A DNA stretch of 64,000 bases, taken from NCBI GenBank assembly GCA_964036315.1, contig OZ038487.1:58930842-58994841 (forward strand). The letters run 5' to 3'. The position numbers and the translations under genes were made by a program. Position 1 is the stretch's first letter; each line of letters begins with the position of its first letter. This document shows, piece after piece, positions 21,550 to 31,507 of this stretch. The notes under the pieces were generated by a model that was not told where the DNA came from, did not search any database, and worked only from the letters and a program-made list of their open reading frames with translations. The DNA comes from Acanthosepion esculentum. Lineage: Eukaryota > Mollusca > Cephalopoda > Sepiida > Sepiidae.

Positions 21550-21686
21550 CGGCCACCTCGAGGTTATGTAATGGTTAGCCAGCTTGTCTCACTAAAACAA
21601 TTACGACTGTCTAGTAAGTTCGACTCTTACTGGGCGCCCCATACTTTCGGCCTTGTGCCACATCTAAGCTAGGCTTGGAAAATAAC
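21550..21686 (+). mobile_element. tRNA-derived SINE (S1) with target duplication
   Basis: The insert is bounded by TATAGTTGGTTCTTGT (21534-21549) and TATAGTTGGTTCTCGT (21687-21702), 15 of 16 identical. The head has an A-box-like TGTAATGGTTAGCCAGC and a B-box-like AGTTCGACTCTTAC, spaced as in a tRNA gene. The short 3' tail ends in GGCTTGGAAAATAAC. The tRNA parent cannot be named from this. Confidence 0.75.
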
Positions 21687-21743
21687 TATAGTTGGTTCTC
21701 GTGGCTTCAATTATTGAGAATGCTTCGAAATGCATATACATTT

Positions 21744-22224
21744 TTGAGGCACCATGGCCGAGCGGTTAGAACGTTCTCTTTCAGACCATGAGACCCGAGT
21801 TCGAATCTCGCCAAGATCGATTTGTCAGGAAGGAGATTTCCTGATGTTATCGTTCTGGAGTTGGGTGATCTCATTGTTCGACACCTTTGGAAATAGATTG
21901 AAAACCATACCGTGAGTTGACCCAAGCCTTTTGAATGAAATTAGGCAGACGAAACCCGTCGACGGCTGTGCTAGCACAATGTCACAAGTCATCGTGACCG
22001 AGGTTTTGAGTGTTCTGGCTTTGTTTAGATTGTTAATCACGCTACATAACACGCTCTCCCCCAGTAACTGTAATTAAGGTCAGCTCAGCTTAGTTTCAAT
22101 ACAAACTACAGGTTTGCTCTGTGGCCGTTGAGCAAATACAAATGCGCCTGAGCGGGCATCTGTAATAGGGATTAACTAGCCGCCCTAGTAGACAGGTATC
22201 TTCGAATACGAGTGGCCAGCTATT
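21744..22224 (+). mobile_element. tRNA-derived SINE (S2), most complete copy
   Basis: The head CCATGGCCGAGCGGTTAGAA with GAGTTCGAATCTCGCC forms A and B boxes of a tRNA with a long variable arm (Ser/Leu-like). A body of about 400 bp follows with the landmarks TTTGTCAGGAAG, GTGCTAGCACAATGTCACAA, CGCCTGAGCGGGCATCTG and the 3' end CGAGTGGCCAGCTATT, then (TA)n. Three diverged copies occur at 31.0, 44.4 and 49.0 kb. The large conserved body is consistent with a mollusc SINE carrying a family-specific core domain. Confidence 0.8.
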
Positions 22225-22225
22225 T

Positions 22226-22263
<38 letters not shown>

Positions 22264-22347
22264 AGTGTACGTGTGTGTGCGCGCCCGTGTGTGTATGAGT
22301 CGCATATATTCACACAAACATATATATATTTATATATATATATTTAT

Positions 22348-22400
<53 letters not shown>
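22225..22400. repeat. (TA)n, (GT)n microsatellites
   Basis: TA runs at about 22225-22247 and 22320-22400 flank a (GT)n-rich segment at 22248-22300. The first TA run begins at the 3' end of the S2 SINE. Confidence 0.9.
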
Positions 22401-22499
22401 GCATCATCATTCAAACATGTTTCATTGAATAATATAAATATATTGTGTATATTATTTTTTCTTGATGTCAAGATGAAATTAATCACGGAAGGCACCGTA

Positions 22500-22980
22500 G
22501 TCAATATAAGGGGGTCCACCGGAAGTTGGTGGAAATCTAAAATGGCATTAATGTCATATTTATTTTAATATGTTGTTACAATATTCGTCATAAATTTTCT
22601 TGAGGGTTGATTGGTTGGTGGGTGATTTTGTTACAGAGGGCTTCGAAATTTTGAATTTTTTTTTTATTTTCATGGTGTAGTATATTGGCGTAGTCCATAA
22701 GTATTTTCCTTTGTTGTGAAGGTGGATATATCTATTGAAACGCTTGTTTTTCAAAAGTTTCCATAGCTACAATATATAAATTAAAGATTTTAAAATATTT
22801 AGGGAGCGTGATTTCGTGTGTTTTTAGAAATCACGCTTACAACGGAATGCCAATTTTATCGCAGTTACAATAATTTTGTCTTTGTAATTTTCCCCTGAAG
22901 ATGATCTTGGAAAAGATCGAAAGTACTTGGGTCAACATAAGTTACGATGAATTCATTCCTTATGAATTTTATGTTTTTAT
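22500..22980. other. Unassigned segment with hairpin and hammerhead-like motif
   Basis: GCGTGATTTC and GAAATCACGC near 22807-22836 form a perfect 10-bp stem. At about 22898-22938 the plus strand reads CTGAAGA, a GATC/GATC stem, then GAAAG and GGGTC, an arrangement like a degenerate hammerhead core. A 64-residue minus-strand frame (22560-22754) resembles no family I can name. Confidence 0.4.
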
Positions 22981-22984
22981 TCAC

Positions 22985-24055
22985 CTATGATTCTTAAGAT
23001 TGTTTCATTTTCTTTTGACTATTTTAGCTGCACATTTTATACGATTCCTTACATTTTTCCCTCTCTATTCCTCGTACATTTTGTTTCTTTTATTTCCCCT
23101 ATCTTCCTCATCTATCTTTTTCTTGTCTCCTGCTGTAGTATAACGTAGCCAATTTCGGATAATGGATATGGGTACCTGCAAGTGACAATATAAATGGATA
23201 GACATTTAAAAATGAATCCGTATCGCACTGAAAAGGGAAAAAAATGAAGAAAGAAGAGGCAGACAAATAAATATATAATGATTCTACTTAAATCAATAAA
23301 TCGTTAAACCCTTACCCAACACACTAACTACAAAACAAAACACAATCAATAGGCATTTCGAGAGCGTTGACAAACAAACAAAGTAACTAGAAAAATTACC
23401 AGGAAAATATATAAACCTGGTATACTCTTACCTCATGGTCCTGTTATTAGTCAGTTATCCACACTAATTTTGTATATCTGGCTATAGCTTGATCACATCA
23501 GCTCGTCTTGTATTGACTTCCTTTCTCCAGAAAACGTGAATTATCGACATTAAAGTTTCATTCTTTCAATGCTTTGTCAATGTCATTGCATTTCCATCTG
23601 GGTTTAAAAGTAAGCTATATTCCGTTTCAACAGCTGATTATTAGAATTCTAATCACAAATAGGAATAAAAAACAGCAGAAAAATCTGATAATTTTGATCA
23701 CTCTATTATCAGCTAATAAAATTAAGAAATTTACTGCACTTTAAAATGATAACACATTTTTTTGCATAAATTATAGTTATCTCTCTCTCTCACACACACA
23801 CACTCATTAGGTTGTTTTTCGAACATAGGACTCCACAGTTTTCGATACGTTCTTGTTTTCGGCCATACTTGCTCCATTATAACTCCTCTTTTTTATTTGC
23901 AGTAATTGTTTTTATATATACTATTGTTCATCCAATAGAAGCCCCAAGATCCACTCAAAATAGAGGGTTAAGTTGTTGCAATATAACGAGCAAATAAAAG
24001 ATACATATGATATGTAAGGTAGATCATGGCTAACACTACACTTGAAGTTGTTAAA
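22985..24055. other. AT-rich stretch, nothing recognised
   Basis: It contains a short (CT)n(CA)n run near 23780-23804. No coding remains, RNA genes or repeat copies were recognised. Confidence 0.4.
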
Positions 24056-24059
24056 ATTC

Positions 24060-24262
24060 TAATGATCAAAGAAGCATACTTTCAGGTGTCCGTTCCACAA
24101 TGTAAGTTCTGGTAAACAAGCAGTCTGAGTTAAACTTCTTTCTTACAAATGGAATACAAAGAGAATGAGGATGAGTATGTATACACAGCTTGGCGTGTCC
24201 AAGCTGTGACGGTATGACCTGGTAGAACGAAAGCTCATCTGAATATCTGCCATGAAAATATC
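24060..24262 (+). repeat. Diverged copy of the 184-bp repeat
   Basis: TTCCACAATGTAAG, AACTTCTTTCTTACAAATGG and GAACGAAAGCTCATCTGAAT follow the same order as the two tandem units at 15.1-15.45 kb, with many substitutions. Confidence 0.5.
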
Positions 24263-24304
24263 AATAGAATAGCGAGTCGACAATAACTTTTCGTCCGGAG
24301 TAAA

Positions 24305-24637
24305 ATGGTTGTAAGGCGGAAAACAACTCATCTGACCGTGTTAAAACATTTAAACTCTGTCAAGTCTGAAAAAATGAGTCAACCAGATCTGGCATCATGG
24401 CAGAAATACTCTATTTTTTTAACTGATCTGGCTAACGTAAAGATAGAGTCTGATAGAAGGAGTCAGATTCTTTCTGGAACGGCAGAAGAAACACGACGTT
24501 TTTTTTCACATTTCATTTCATCAAACAAGACAAGTCGGTTTCTTGATGCTTTGGGTTTCCAACCTTTGATGTGCTCCTTCAAAGCCTACATTTTTCATTT
24601 ACATTTCTTCAGAATTTCATTTGTGTTTTCTGATTAG
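24305..24637 (+). CDS. Unassigned 110-residue frame
   Basis: The frame starts with MVVRRKTTHLTVLKHLN and contains SEKMSQPDLASWQKYSIFLT and RRSQILSGTAEETRRFFSHF. Its composition looks more protein-like than nearby chance frames, but I recognise no domain and see no splice context. It may be a chance frame or a decayed transposon protein. Confidence 0.2.
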   Translation: MVVRRKTTHLTVLKHLNSVKSEKMSQPDLASWQKYSIFLTDLANVKIESDRRSQILSGTAEETRRFFSHFISSNKTSRFLDALGFQPLMCSFKAYIFHLHFFRISFVFSD

Positions 24638-24805
24638 TATGGACAGTTTCTTTGTTGTCCATATTCTTATAACTTTCTGTCCCATACCTAATATGTCGAT
24701 GATAACACAAGATTCTTCTACGGAACCACACGCCTATTGGTTCAAGTCTCTGCTTCACATTTGGCATTTTAAACATTCATTACCATATTACGTGTCTCTA
24801 AATAT

Positions 24806-25640
24806 TCGCTAAAATCTCAGCATAAATGATGAAAAAATATGTCCCAAACTTTAAAACAAAACACCGTTTTATCGTCAAATCTTTGTTTTTATTAAGAGGA
24901 AAAACTAAAATTTGCTTAATAAATTATAAATTTTAATCCTTTTTAGAACCCTCAAAATCCTGGCTAATTTTTTTTTTTTTTGACTAGAAATAAGTATGTG
25001 AAATCTTCGCGTCTTTTTGCAGTGAAAAACAAATTGTTTTCTCAATTTTTCATAAATCAATTAAATGTCGGATTTTAATGAAACTTTCGCGACTTCTACA
25101 CAAATGAATGACATTATTTTAGAACCGTTTCGTTTACATGACCATGGTAAAAATATATATTTTTTTTTATATATCTGTAACCCTTTTTTTGGCTATCAAC
25201 TATTTTGATTTCATGAAATTTTGAGAAATCGATTTTTCTACGGCTTAATGTTTATATTAGTTGTAAGCACAAGTCCTTTGAAAAATTTTAATCATCTTTT
25301 ATTTTTCTAAAAGAGGACCCCCAGTTACCGAACGTCTCTTCTGAATCATAAAATTAAAAAAAAGCGCAATAAAACTAGAGCATTTAAATAATGCTTAAAT
25401 TAAATTGCTTTTATGGATAAAATATTTTATGGATACGATAGTCTTAAAAAAACATTTTTTCCAAGAGTAATTTATTTTTACAAGAATTGATTTCGTTCAA
25501 AAAAAATAATAATGAAAATTATTTATAACGTTCTAAAATTCAGTATTAATTTTTACAGTTTACGTGATATTGTTATTAAGTAGAAACTATATTAACTAAT
25601 CATAAATAGAAAAGCTTGACACGAAAGTAACAAGCATCCG
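24806..25640 (+). repeat. Unclassified dispersed repeat Z, copy 1
   Basis: It aligns with 37885-38700 in the same orientation. Shared landmarks are ATTCGCTAAAA near the start, GAGGAAA..C.AA in the middle, TTAATG.TTATATTAG and ACAAGTCC, CTGAATC.T.AAA..AAA, and the common end AATCATAAATAGAAAAGC. The copies are strongly diverged and AT-rich, with no coding capacity or recognisable terminal repeats. Confidence 0.6.
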
Positions 25641-25709
25641 GGAATGACTTCCACAGGCGAGAAATGCGTGTGAAGAAACAAATAGCATTGAAGATTGGTT
25701 TACATTTTT

Positions 25710-25812
25710 TTTATAGTAAAACGATGAAACTTAGCTGCTAATCTAGTTCTAGGATTAAATTCGGGAAATCGAGGAACTAAAAGAGGAAAACTTAACAGTT
25801 TATGGGCCATAT
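25710..25812 (-). pseudogene. LINE-A fragment, very short
   Basis: The minus strand encodes FPLLVPRFPEFNPRTRLAAK followed by FHRF, the central block of LINE-A. About 100 bp survive. Confidence 0.55.
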
Positions 25813-25814
25813 AT

Positions 25815-26460
25815 TTCCGCTTTCATGGAATATTTGGCTTTTAATTTTTTCTTTTATGTATTTGATATCAACACAGTATTGTTTACATCGTGTATTTTGG
25901 TAAGGTTACATTTAATAATAATAAATACTGGTAAGTTTTCTTTTGCCTGGGCGGGTTAATTAAATCCGTTGAAAAAACATGTCCTTATCATACTCCACTT
26001 TTTATTATTGTTTATTCAGTTAACTTGTTAGGGAAGCATGCTGCTTGTTGCCAATAGATTATGCTTTATTTGAATATGTTCCCCATGTAGATCCAACGTT
26101 TACAACATAAGAATTACGAACGGCCGACTTAGGCGATTAGGATAATTGCAAAATTTCAAACCGAGATGAAGAGTCAGGGTATGAATACTGATTTTCAAGG
26201 TAGTCGACCCATTACTTGAAAAACAACCACATAAATATTTTCCTTCTATCTTAATAATGTCGGTTCTGCTATGGTTGGTTGATTAATTTTTCGACATTTC
26301 AATATATGCTGGGTTATTTAATACTGAATTTTGTATGTGGCACACTGTGGAGATCAAATTCCCCACTCAGTAATAATACTCAACCAGACTAGCTTCACTA
26401 ACCTTCGCCTTTCTTTAGACGCCTCAACCCTTTTATTTAATATTACATTTTGGCTTACGT
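25815..26460. other. AT-rich stretch, mostly unassigned
   Basis: A segment near 26290-26320 (TGCTGGGTTATTTAATACTG) resembles the reversed 3' part of SINE-X. Otherwise nothing was recognised. Confidence 0.35.
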
Positions 26461-26462
26461 CG

Positions 26463-26820
26463 AAACACCGGTTTCCGTATGATCACCAAAGTTAGTCAAT
26501 GCCGAGTCTAGTCAGTATCTAAATGGGTTACCGCTTGGGAAAACCAAGTGCTCTAAGCTTGGATGTCCGGGTGTTCTAATAGATAATGGCTCAGAATTGT
26601 TAATCGAAGACCCGAGTTCCAATTCTAGTCGAGTTCGTGACAGCCACTTACGCGCAAATCCCCATGGGAAACATATTTTCACTCCCGAGCTGTTATCCAT
26701 TACACCAGCCATACATCCAAACTTACAGCAGCTGGTATTCCGAATCCATCACCCATCTATGTACAGACCAGAATCGAAGTTGCTTAACGTTAGTGATCGG
26801 ACTGGAACCGGTGTTTCAAC
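26463..26820. repeat. Inverted pair of 5S-derived fragments
   Basis: On the plus strand, 26465-26555 matches 5S rRNA (ATCACCAAAGTTAGTCAATG, then TCTAGTCAGTATCTAAATGG and ACCGCTTGGGAAAACCAAGT). On the minus strand, 26763-26820 matches the same 5S region (TCCGATCACTAACGTTAAGC). The two are in opposite orientation about 210 bp apart, giving roughly 55-bp arms. The left one reaches the 5S 3' end (CCAAGTGCTC), the right one stops earlier. They appear to be parts of 5S-derived SINEs. Confidence 0.7.
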
Positions 26821-27057
26821 GTGCTATTGTCGTAAGCCCTGCCAACACCACATTTGTTTTGTTTTATATATTCATTTTGAAGAGCGGTAAGCAAATCAAG
26901 TTAAACGCACGACACGTTTTTTTTCTACGTTGTTATAGATATTCCTGAAATATTTGACTTCGTTAACTGATCTTAAGTAATGTGTTTTAAAGTGATTTAT
27001 TTTTTAAAAAGCCTGTTGCTTATGCAAAATGTCTGTAAAACTTTGCCTTAAATTATT

Positions 27058-27389
27058 GGGTCCTGGGTATGAAGATAGAGTACATTCGGCAGAAAGGCCT
27101 CTGATCAGTAGGTTTTTGAGGAGCCTGGAACTACGAAGTACTCTTGTTCCCAGATTCACTCAGACCCGGGGTAGTAGCACCGGTAGGGGTCCCAGCTATG
27201 GGCAAATAATTAACCCTAAACTGGGGTCAAAACAATATGAAAGTACAAAAATAGATTTTTATAGTAAAAGTACCAGCAGTACAATTTTTAAAAAAAATTC
27301 ATATAAACCTTTCCTAAAAATCTTGTCGCCATTTAATAACCCACTGAGGACGGTATGCCGTAAAACAAAATAAACTAAACCAAACCAAA
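27058..27389 (+). mobile_element. SINE-X copy 2
   Basis: A perfect 12-bp target duplication CCTTAAATTATT flanks it (27046-27057 and 27390-27401). It starts GGGTCCTGGGTATGAAGATA, contains CCCGGGGTAGTAGCACC and CCCAGCTATGGGCAAATAAT, then an A-rich variable stretch, AATAACCCACTGAGGACGG, and ends in AAACCAAACCAAAC. It is a single-headed copy, 332 bp long. Confidence 0.85.
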
Positions 27390-27589
27390 CCTTAAATTAT
27401 TAACAGATACAATCCGAGTTTAAAAGTTAATTACGTTAGCTATGTCGGAGACAACAAAAGAATTCTGACGTATATAACGAGATTAATTCTGTTGATAATG
27501 ATGATAAACTTTCGGTTGAAATGGACGATGTGAACAAAAAAATATTAATGACAGGCCGGCAGATTAATTGGGGACAACGCACTATCGAG

Positions 27590-27745
27590 TACCGTCACAA
27601 GACACGAACGACAAAAGACATGCTTAATTACATGTTTTACCATGCATGGCTTTTCCTGCCGTGTCAAGCGTGCGCTGAAAACGCGCATGCGTCGTTCTAA
27701 CACTTCCTTCATGACGAATTACATACACTGACTCTCACACAATAT
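27590..27745 (-). repeat. Dispersed repeat also found at 47.89 kb
   Basis: On the minus strand CGTGAATATTGTGTGAGAG, AGTGTTAGAA and TTTTCAGCGCACG match 47890-47980 on the plus strand. At 47.8 kb the block lies beside a 5S-derived fragment, so it may be the body of the 5S-type SINE. Confidence 0.55.
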
Positions 27746-27951
27746 TCACGTAACAATATTGACCTAATCATCTGTAAACACGTAGAGATACTTGTCCCGA
27801 AAGATGCGTTTTTAAAATCAATTTCATAGCAGCTTACTGCTAAATGAAGTTCTATCGAGAGTCATTCTGAACCGGAGTGGGTGTTTCAAACCTATATGCT
27901 TCTGAATATTGTGAGAATACGACACAATTACTAAATAATGATGAATCCATG

Positions 27952-27954
<3 letters not shown>

Positions 27955-27997
<43 letters not shown>

Positions 27998-28072
27998 TAC
28001 AAATTCGTTTCTTACTCCCCACAGTGCTCAATCGATAAATTATTTTATCGAGAGCTAATATCGTCATCCACA

Positions 28073-28130
<58 letters not shown>

Positions 28131-28162
28131 TGTGGATGACGATATTAGCTCTCGATAAAATA

Positions 28163-28209
<47 letters not shown>

Positions 28210-28290
28210 TGTGGATGACGATATTAGCTCTCGATAAAATAATTTATCGGTTGAGCACTGTGGGAAGTAAGAAATGAATTTGTAAACAGT
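27955..28290. repeat. Palindrome with 85-bp arms around (TA)n
   Basis: The left arm (27993-28075) runs from GTTTACAAATTCGTTTCTTA to ATCGTCATCCACAGACA; the right arm (about 28206-28290) is its reverse complement with few changes. A partial second copy of the right arm at 28127-28168 lies between (TA)n arrays (27955-27993, 28076-28127, 28168-28206). The CTGTCTGTGGATGACGATAT end matches the 3' end of SINE S3, suggesting that inverted SINE-linked sequences seeded the structure. Confidence 0.85.
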
Positions 28291-28394
28291 CACTATTACT
28301 GCTGATAATGCAAGATTCTCCTAGCAATTGAGTTCTCTGGGTGACTGGTGTGTTTATGGAAAAAATAAATACGCAAAAGTTTGCCTTTCTCTTT

Positions 28395-28498
28395 GCTGGG
28401 CGTCGATGGCATGAGGTTTCGGTCCAGGCCTGAAACGATCGCATGTCTAGTCACAATTATGAGCTGAGATAAGCGAAACATTCTGTCTGTGGATGACG
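28395..28498 (+). mobile_element. tRNA-derived SINE (S3), 3' part
   Basis: GGTTTCGGTCCAGGCCTGAA, CGCATGTCTAGTCACAATTA, GCTGAGATAAGCGAAACATT and CTGTCTGTGGATGACG align with the S3 copies at 51.5 and 51.8 kb. The A box is lost. A TA-rich tail follows. Confidence 0.65.
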
Positions 28499-28611
28499 AT
28501 ATATATATGCATATATCCGAATGTAATGAGAAAGAAAATAATATATAAATTCTAACTTTCACAACATTAATTCAAAAGAGAGCTCAATACCGATAGTAGA
28601 GAAATAATTAT

Positions 28612-28858
28612 TTATTATAATTTTTTCATATAGACAAAAACAATTAACTCACTACAAAGATGTAACTTCGTTTTAGTGCATTTAAAATTGCACTTCGACA
28701 TGTGAGAACCAAAATGGTTATGAACAATTGTTAGCAAGCAAGCCGCATATTAATAACCATATTTGTTCTCACCTGTTCAAGTGCCATTTTAACTGCACTG
28801 AAACAAAGTTGCATCTTTGTAGTGAGTATTTTTTTTTCTATGTGAAAAAATTATAATA
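28612..28858. repeat. Foldback element with arms of about 105 bp
   Basis: The left arm begins TATAATTTTTTCATATAGAC and the right arm ends CTATGTGAAAAAATTATA. Internally, AAGATGTAACTTCGTTTTAG on the left is mirrored by CTGAAACAAAGTTGCATCTT on the right, and AATGGTTATGAACAATTG marks the loop region. It encodes nothing. The shape is that of a MITE or an inverted retroposon pair; target duplication is not clear because the flanks are TA-rich. Confidence 0.75.
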
Positions 28859-28887
28859 TATATATATATATATAGTTGGATCGATGT

Positions 28888-28936
28888 CAGTTTGTGACCA
28901 TACGTTTCACGCTATTTGTGATCGTCAGACCAACTG
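28888..28936 (-). ncRNA. Hammerhead-like ribozyme sequence
   Basis: On the minus strand the order is CAGTTGGT, CTGACGA, TCACAAATAGCGT, GAAAC, GTATG, GTC, ACAAACTG. CUGANGA, GAAA and GUC are intact, and stem I pairs at seven of eight positions. Stem II is weak (one mismatch and an atypical first pair) and stem III is minimal. A second, more degraded copy is at 49813-49860. Both lie directly after a (TA)n array. Activity is uncertain. Confidence 0.55.
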
Positions 28937-29083
28937 ATTAATTTTTAAATTTTGGATTTATATATGGTTGCGTTTATCGGTGTTTTTATGGAAGTGGGAG
29001 GGAAAATTGTCGTGGGAACGCCACTCATACTTACGCAAACATACATACACGCACGTACATTCATTGACGTACGCACGCGGGCA

Positions 29084-29087
<4 letters not shown>

Positions 29088-29138
<51 letters not shown>
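29088..29138. repeat. (CA)n microsatellite
   Basis: About 24 consecutive CA units follow a GC-rich CACGCGGGCACGCGCAC stretch. Confidence 0.95.
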
Positions 29139-29139
<1 letters not shown>

Positions 29140-29169
29140 CACTCACCGGTGTTCACAATTTACTGCTGT

Positions 29170-30010
29170 CTTAATGGTAAACCCGGCAAATTTAACCTAG
29201 CCGCTGCTCTTGAAAACATCTCTAATCAGTGGCTAACTGGGGCAGAAAATGGCTTGTAAATTTGAATGCCTGCAAAACTATACTGCTCTCATTTAATTGC
29301 CAAGAGAGAAACTTCCCGGCAACCCATCAGCATGATTGATGCTCGACTCTATGAGAGTGTCTCATTGTGCTTTCTTGGCCTCACGTTTTCTAATGACTTG
29401 AAGTGGAACGACTACATTGAATCAATAGCCGCAACATTCACTGCGTCGTGCCAGAAGGTTTTTTTCTTGTCAGAGTCTATCTTACAGATCTACCATTCGT
29501 CCATGCATTGAATATTGTTGCCATATCTGTTCTGATGATCCTGCTGTTCATCTCGAGGTTCTCAACAAAATCCAAACAAGAATCTGTAAAGTAATCGGTC
29601 CTGACTTAACATCTCGACTTCAGTCACTTTCTCATGAACGTGATGTGGTTTCCCTCTGTCTTTTCTACAAATATTTTCATGGCAACTGTTCTGATGAGCA
29701 ATCTTCCCTGATGCCCTGACAATATCAATTTAAGCGTGCTACTCGGTTTGCATATAGGTCCCACTCTTTTACTGTTGAAATAGTTAAATACAGCTGTGGC
29801 AGCTGTATTTAACTATTTCAACTCCAGCATTTTTTTCTTGCGCTTCACGACAGTGAAATTCCCTTCCTCTTACTTGCTTCCCTGATAACTACAATATTCA
29901 AAAATGTAAATGCAATGTCAATCACCATCTTCTGTTGTCTTTTCCTCACTTTTTCTCTGTATAGTCCTTTGCGTGGTAGTGGCACCCCCCGCTTTGCTTG
30001 GAGTGAAATG
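29170..30010 (+). pseudogene. LINE-A fragment, longest copy
   Basis: It extends further 5' than most copies. Blocks in order are NLAAALENIS, RLYESVSLCFLGLTFSNDLK and WNDYIESIAATFTASCQKVF, then NKIQTRICKVIGPDLTSRLQ, SLSHERDVVSLCLFYKYFHG, QFKRATRFAYRSHSFTVEIV. Near 29774-29822 the coding sequence contains a perfect 23-bp inverted duplication. A (TA)n array follows its 3' end. Frame changes and stops make it non-functional. Confidence 0.8.
29774..29822. repeat. Perfect 23-bp palindrome inside LINE-A
   Basis: GTTGAAATAGTTAAATACAG continuing CTG (29774-29796) is followed by a TGG spacer and its exact reverse complement (29800-29822). The left arm is LINE sequence; the right arm is an inverted copy that interrupts it. 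Confidence 0.95.

Positions 30011-30012
<2 letters not shown>

Positions 30013-30082
<70 letters not shown>
30013..30082. repeat. (TA)n microsatellite
   Basis: About 35 TA units lie between the end of LINE-A and the following long palindrome. Confidence 0.95.
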
Positions 30083-30086
<4 letters not shown>

Positions 30087-30099
30087 AATTCCCAGATCA

Positions 30100-30566
30100 A
30101 TTATGTGGACAAGACAAATTGGTATAAAATGACAATTGGAAAAAAATCTTAGATTTTGCCGACGCGTTTCGTCTTTCGACTTTTTCTAGGCAAAAATGAA
30201 AGCGAAATGTCGTTGTTATTTTCGTTACATTAAAATATCCAAATTTAAAAAGATAGACGCTTCTGTCTATGCCTTTTTCTGGCTAATGTAAATTTCCTTT
30301 ATAGTAAGAGATTTTTTTTTGTTCACAGAATTGATCTGGGAATTTAACTGTATTGTGAACATGGAAAAAAATCTCTTAGTATAAAGGAAATTTACATAAG
30401 CCAGAAAAAGGCATAGACAGAAGCGTCTATCTTTTTAAATTTGGATATTTTAATGTAACGAAACCAACAACGACATTTCGCTTTCATTTTTGCCGAGAAA
30501 ATGTGGAAGACGAAACGCGTCGGCAAAATCTAAGATTTTTTTTTCAATTGTCACTTTATACTATAT
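30100..30566. repeat. Long palindrome, arms about 205 bp
   Basis: The left arm (about 30120-30330) includes AAATCTTAGATTTTGCCGAC, CATTAAAATATCCAAATTTA and GATAGACGCTTCTGTCTATG; the right arm (about 30360-30565) is its reverse complement with few differences. The spacer of about 30 bp contains AATTGATCTGGGAATTTAAC, which also resembles the sequence at 30090-30105 reversed. Each arm holds a hammerhead-like block (GACGAAACGCGTCGGC) with a degraded CUGAUGA box. Transcription would give a nearly perfect long hairpin RNA. Confidence 0.9.
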
Positions 30567-30626
30567 ATATATATATATATTTTTAGAATTGGACATAGCC
30601 CGACAATTTATTTAAAGACATTTATA

Positions 30627-30721
30627 TTATGTTTAACGTTCTTTTTATAGATACATGTATTTATTATAAAACAGAGCATTTGCTTAAATACATGTATCTA
30701 TAAAAAGAACGTTAAACATAA
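30627..30721. repeat. Palindrome with perfect 37-bp arms
   Basis: ATTATGTTTAACGTTCTTTT... (30627-30663) is mirrored exactly by ...AAAAGAACGTTAAACATAAT (30685-30721) around a 21-bp spacer. (TA)n and (GT)n arrays follow at 30722-30790. Confidence 0.9.
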
Positions 30722-30748
30722 TATATATATATATGTGTGTTAAACATA

Positions 30749-30788
<40 letters not shown>

Positions 30789-30999
30789 ATATAAAGATTT
30801 AGGAGAATTCTCTGGATTTAATAATTATTAAGTTCTGTACTTTAATCAACTAAGTAAGGAGGATGAAACTATTTAAAAAAATAATGCATGGTGTTTAATA
30901 TTTTTTAGAGAAAGATTACTTCCAATTTGAAATCCGCCATCGCTAACATTATCATAAGGCAGCAAGATAAATTAGGTAGCAAGAGCTAAAAAGGTAACT

Positions 31000-31410
31000 G
31001 AATGGTGATAACGTTTGGGTTCCGCGCATCAGACACAGGTTCGATTTGTCAGAGAAGTCAAACGAATATTACTGGCCTGCTGAATCGATTCCGTCGACAT
31101 CATTGGAAAGAAATTTGAAAAATATACCACGAGTTGATTTAAGCATTGCGATGTGGAAATGCGTAGTCTAAACTATTCGAAAGCAATTTGTGATTGTGCT
31201 AGCTCGAAGTCACACGTCAATGTGACGAATGTTTGAGTATACAGGCATTGTCCAGCGGTTGATCACGTCGGAATATGCGATCTCTTCCAGAACCCTCAGC
31301 AAAGATCTACTCATTATAATTGTAATACGAACCCTAATAGGGCTCCATGGGTGCTGACGAAGCACAAAAAGGCTTGTGAAATAAGGGTCATCTAGCCATC
31401 CGAACGGAAC

Positions 31411-31412
<2 letters not shown>
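31000..31412 (+). mobile_element. tRNA-derived SINE (S2), diverged copy
   Basis: It keeps a head with ACAGGTTCGATTTGTCAG, and body landmarks GAGTTGATTTAAGCATTG, GTGCTAGCTCGAAGTCACAC and GTCAATGTGACGAATGTTTG. The 3' end region is altered, and a 90-bp (TA)n array follows at 31413-31502. Confidence 0.65.

Positions 31413-31502
<90 letters not shown>
31413..31502. repeat. (TA)n microsatellite
   Basis: About 45 uninterrupted TA units, among the longest in the window. Confidence 0.95.

Positions 31503-31507
<5 letters not shown>

Noticed and set aside
21760..21820. Possible functional tRNA-Ser/Leu gene
   Set aside because: The A and B boxes are good, but the acceptor stem does not close and the sequence continues into a SINE body with diverged copies elsewhere.
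23780..23997. 61-residue frame after a (CT)(CA) run
   Set aside because: No start context, domain or homologous copy; length is within chance for this composition.
26463..26555. Possible functional 5S rRNA gene
   Set aside because: It lacks the 5' part and carries substitutions in conserved positions; no terminator context.
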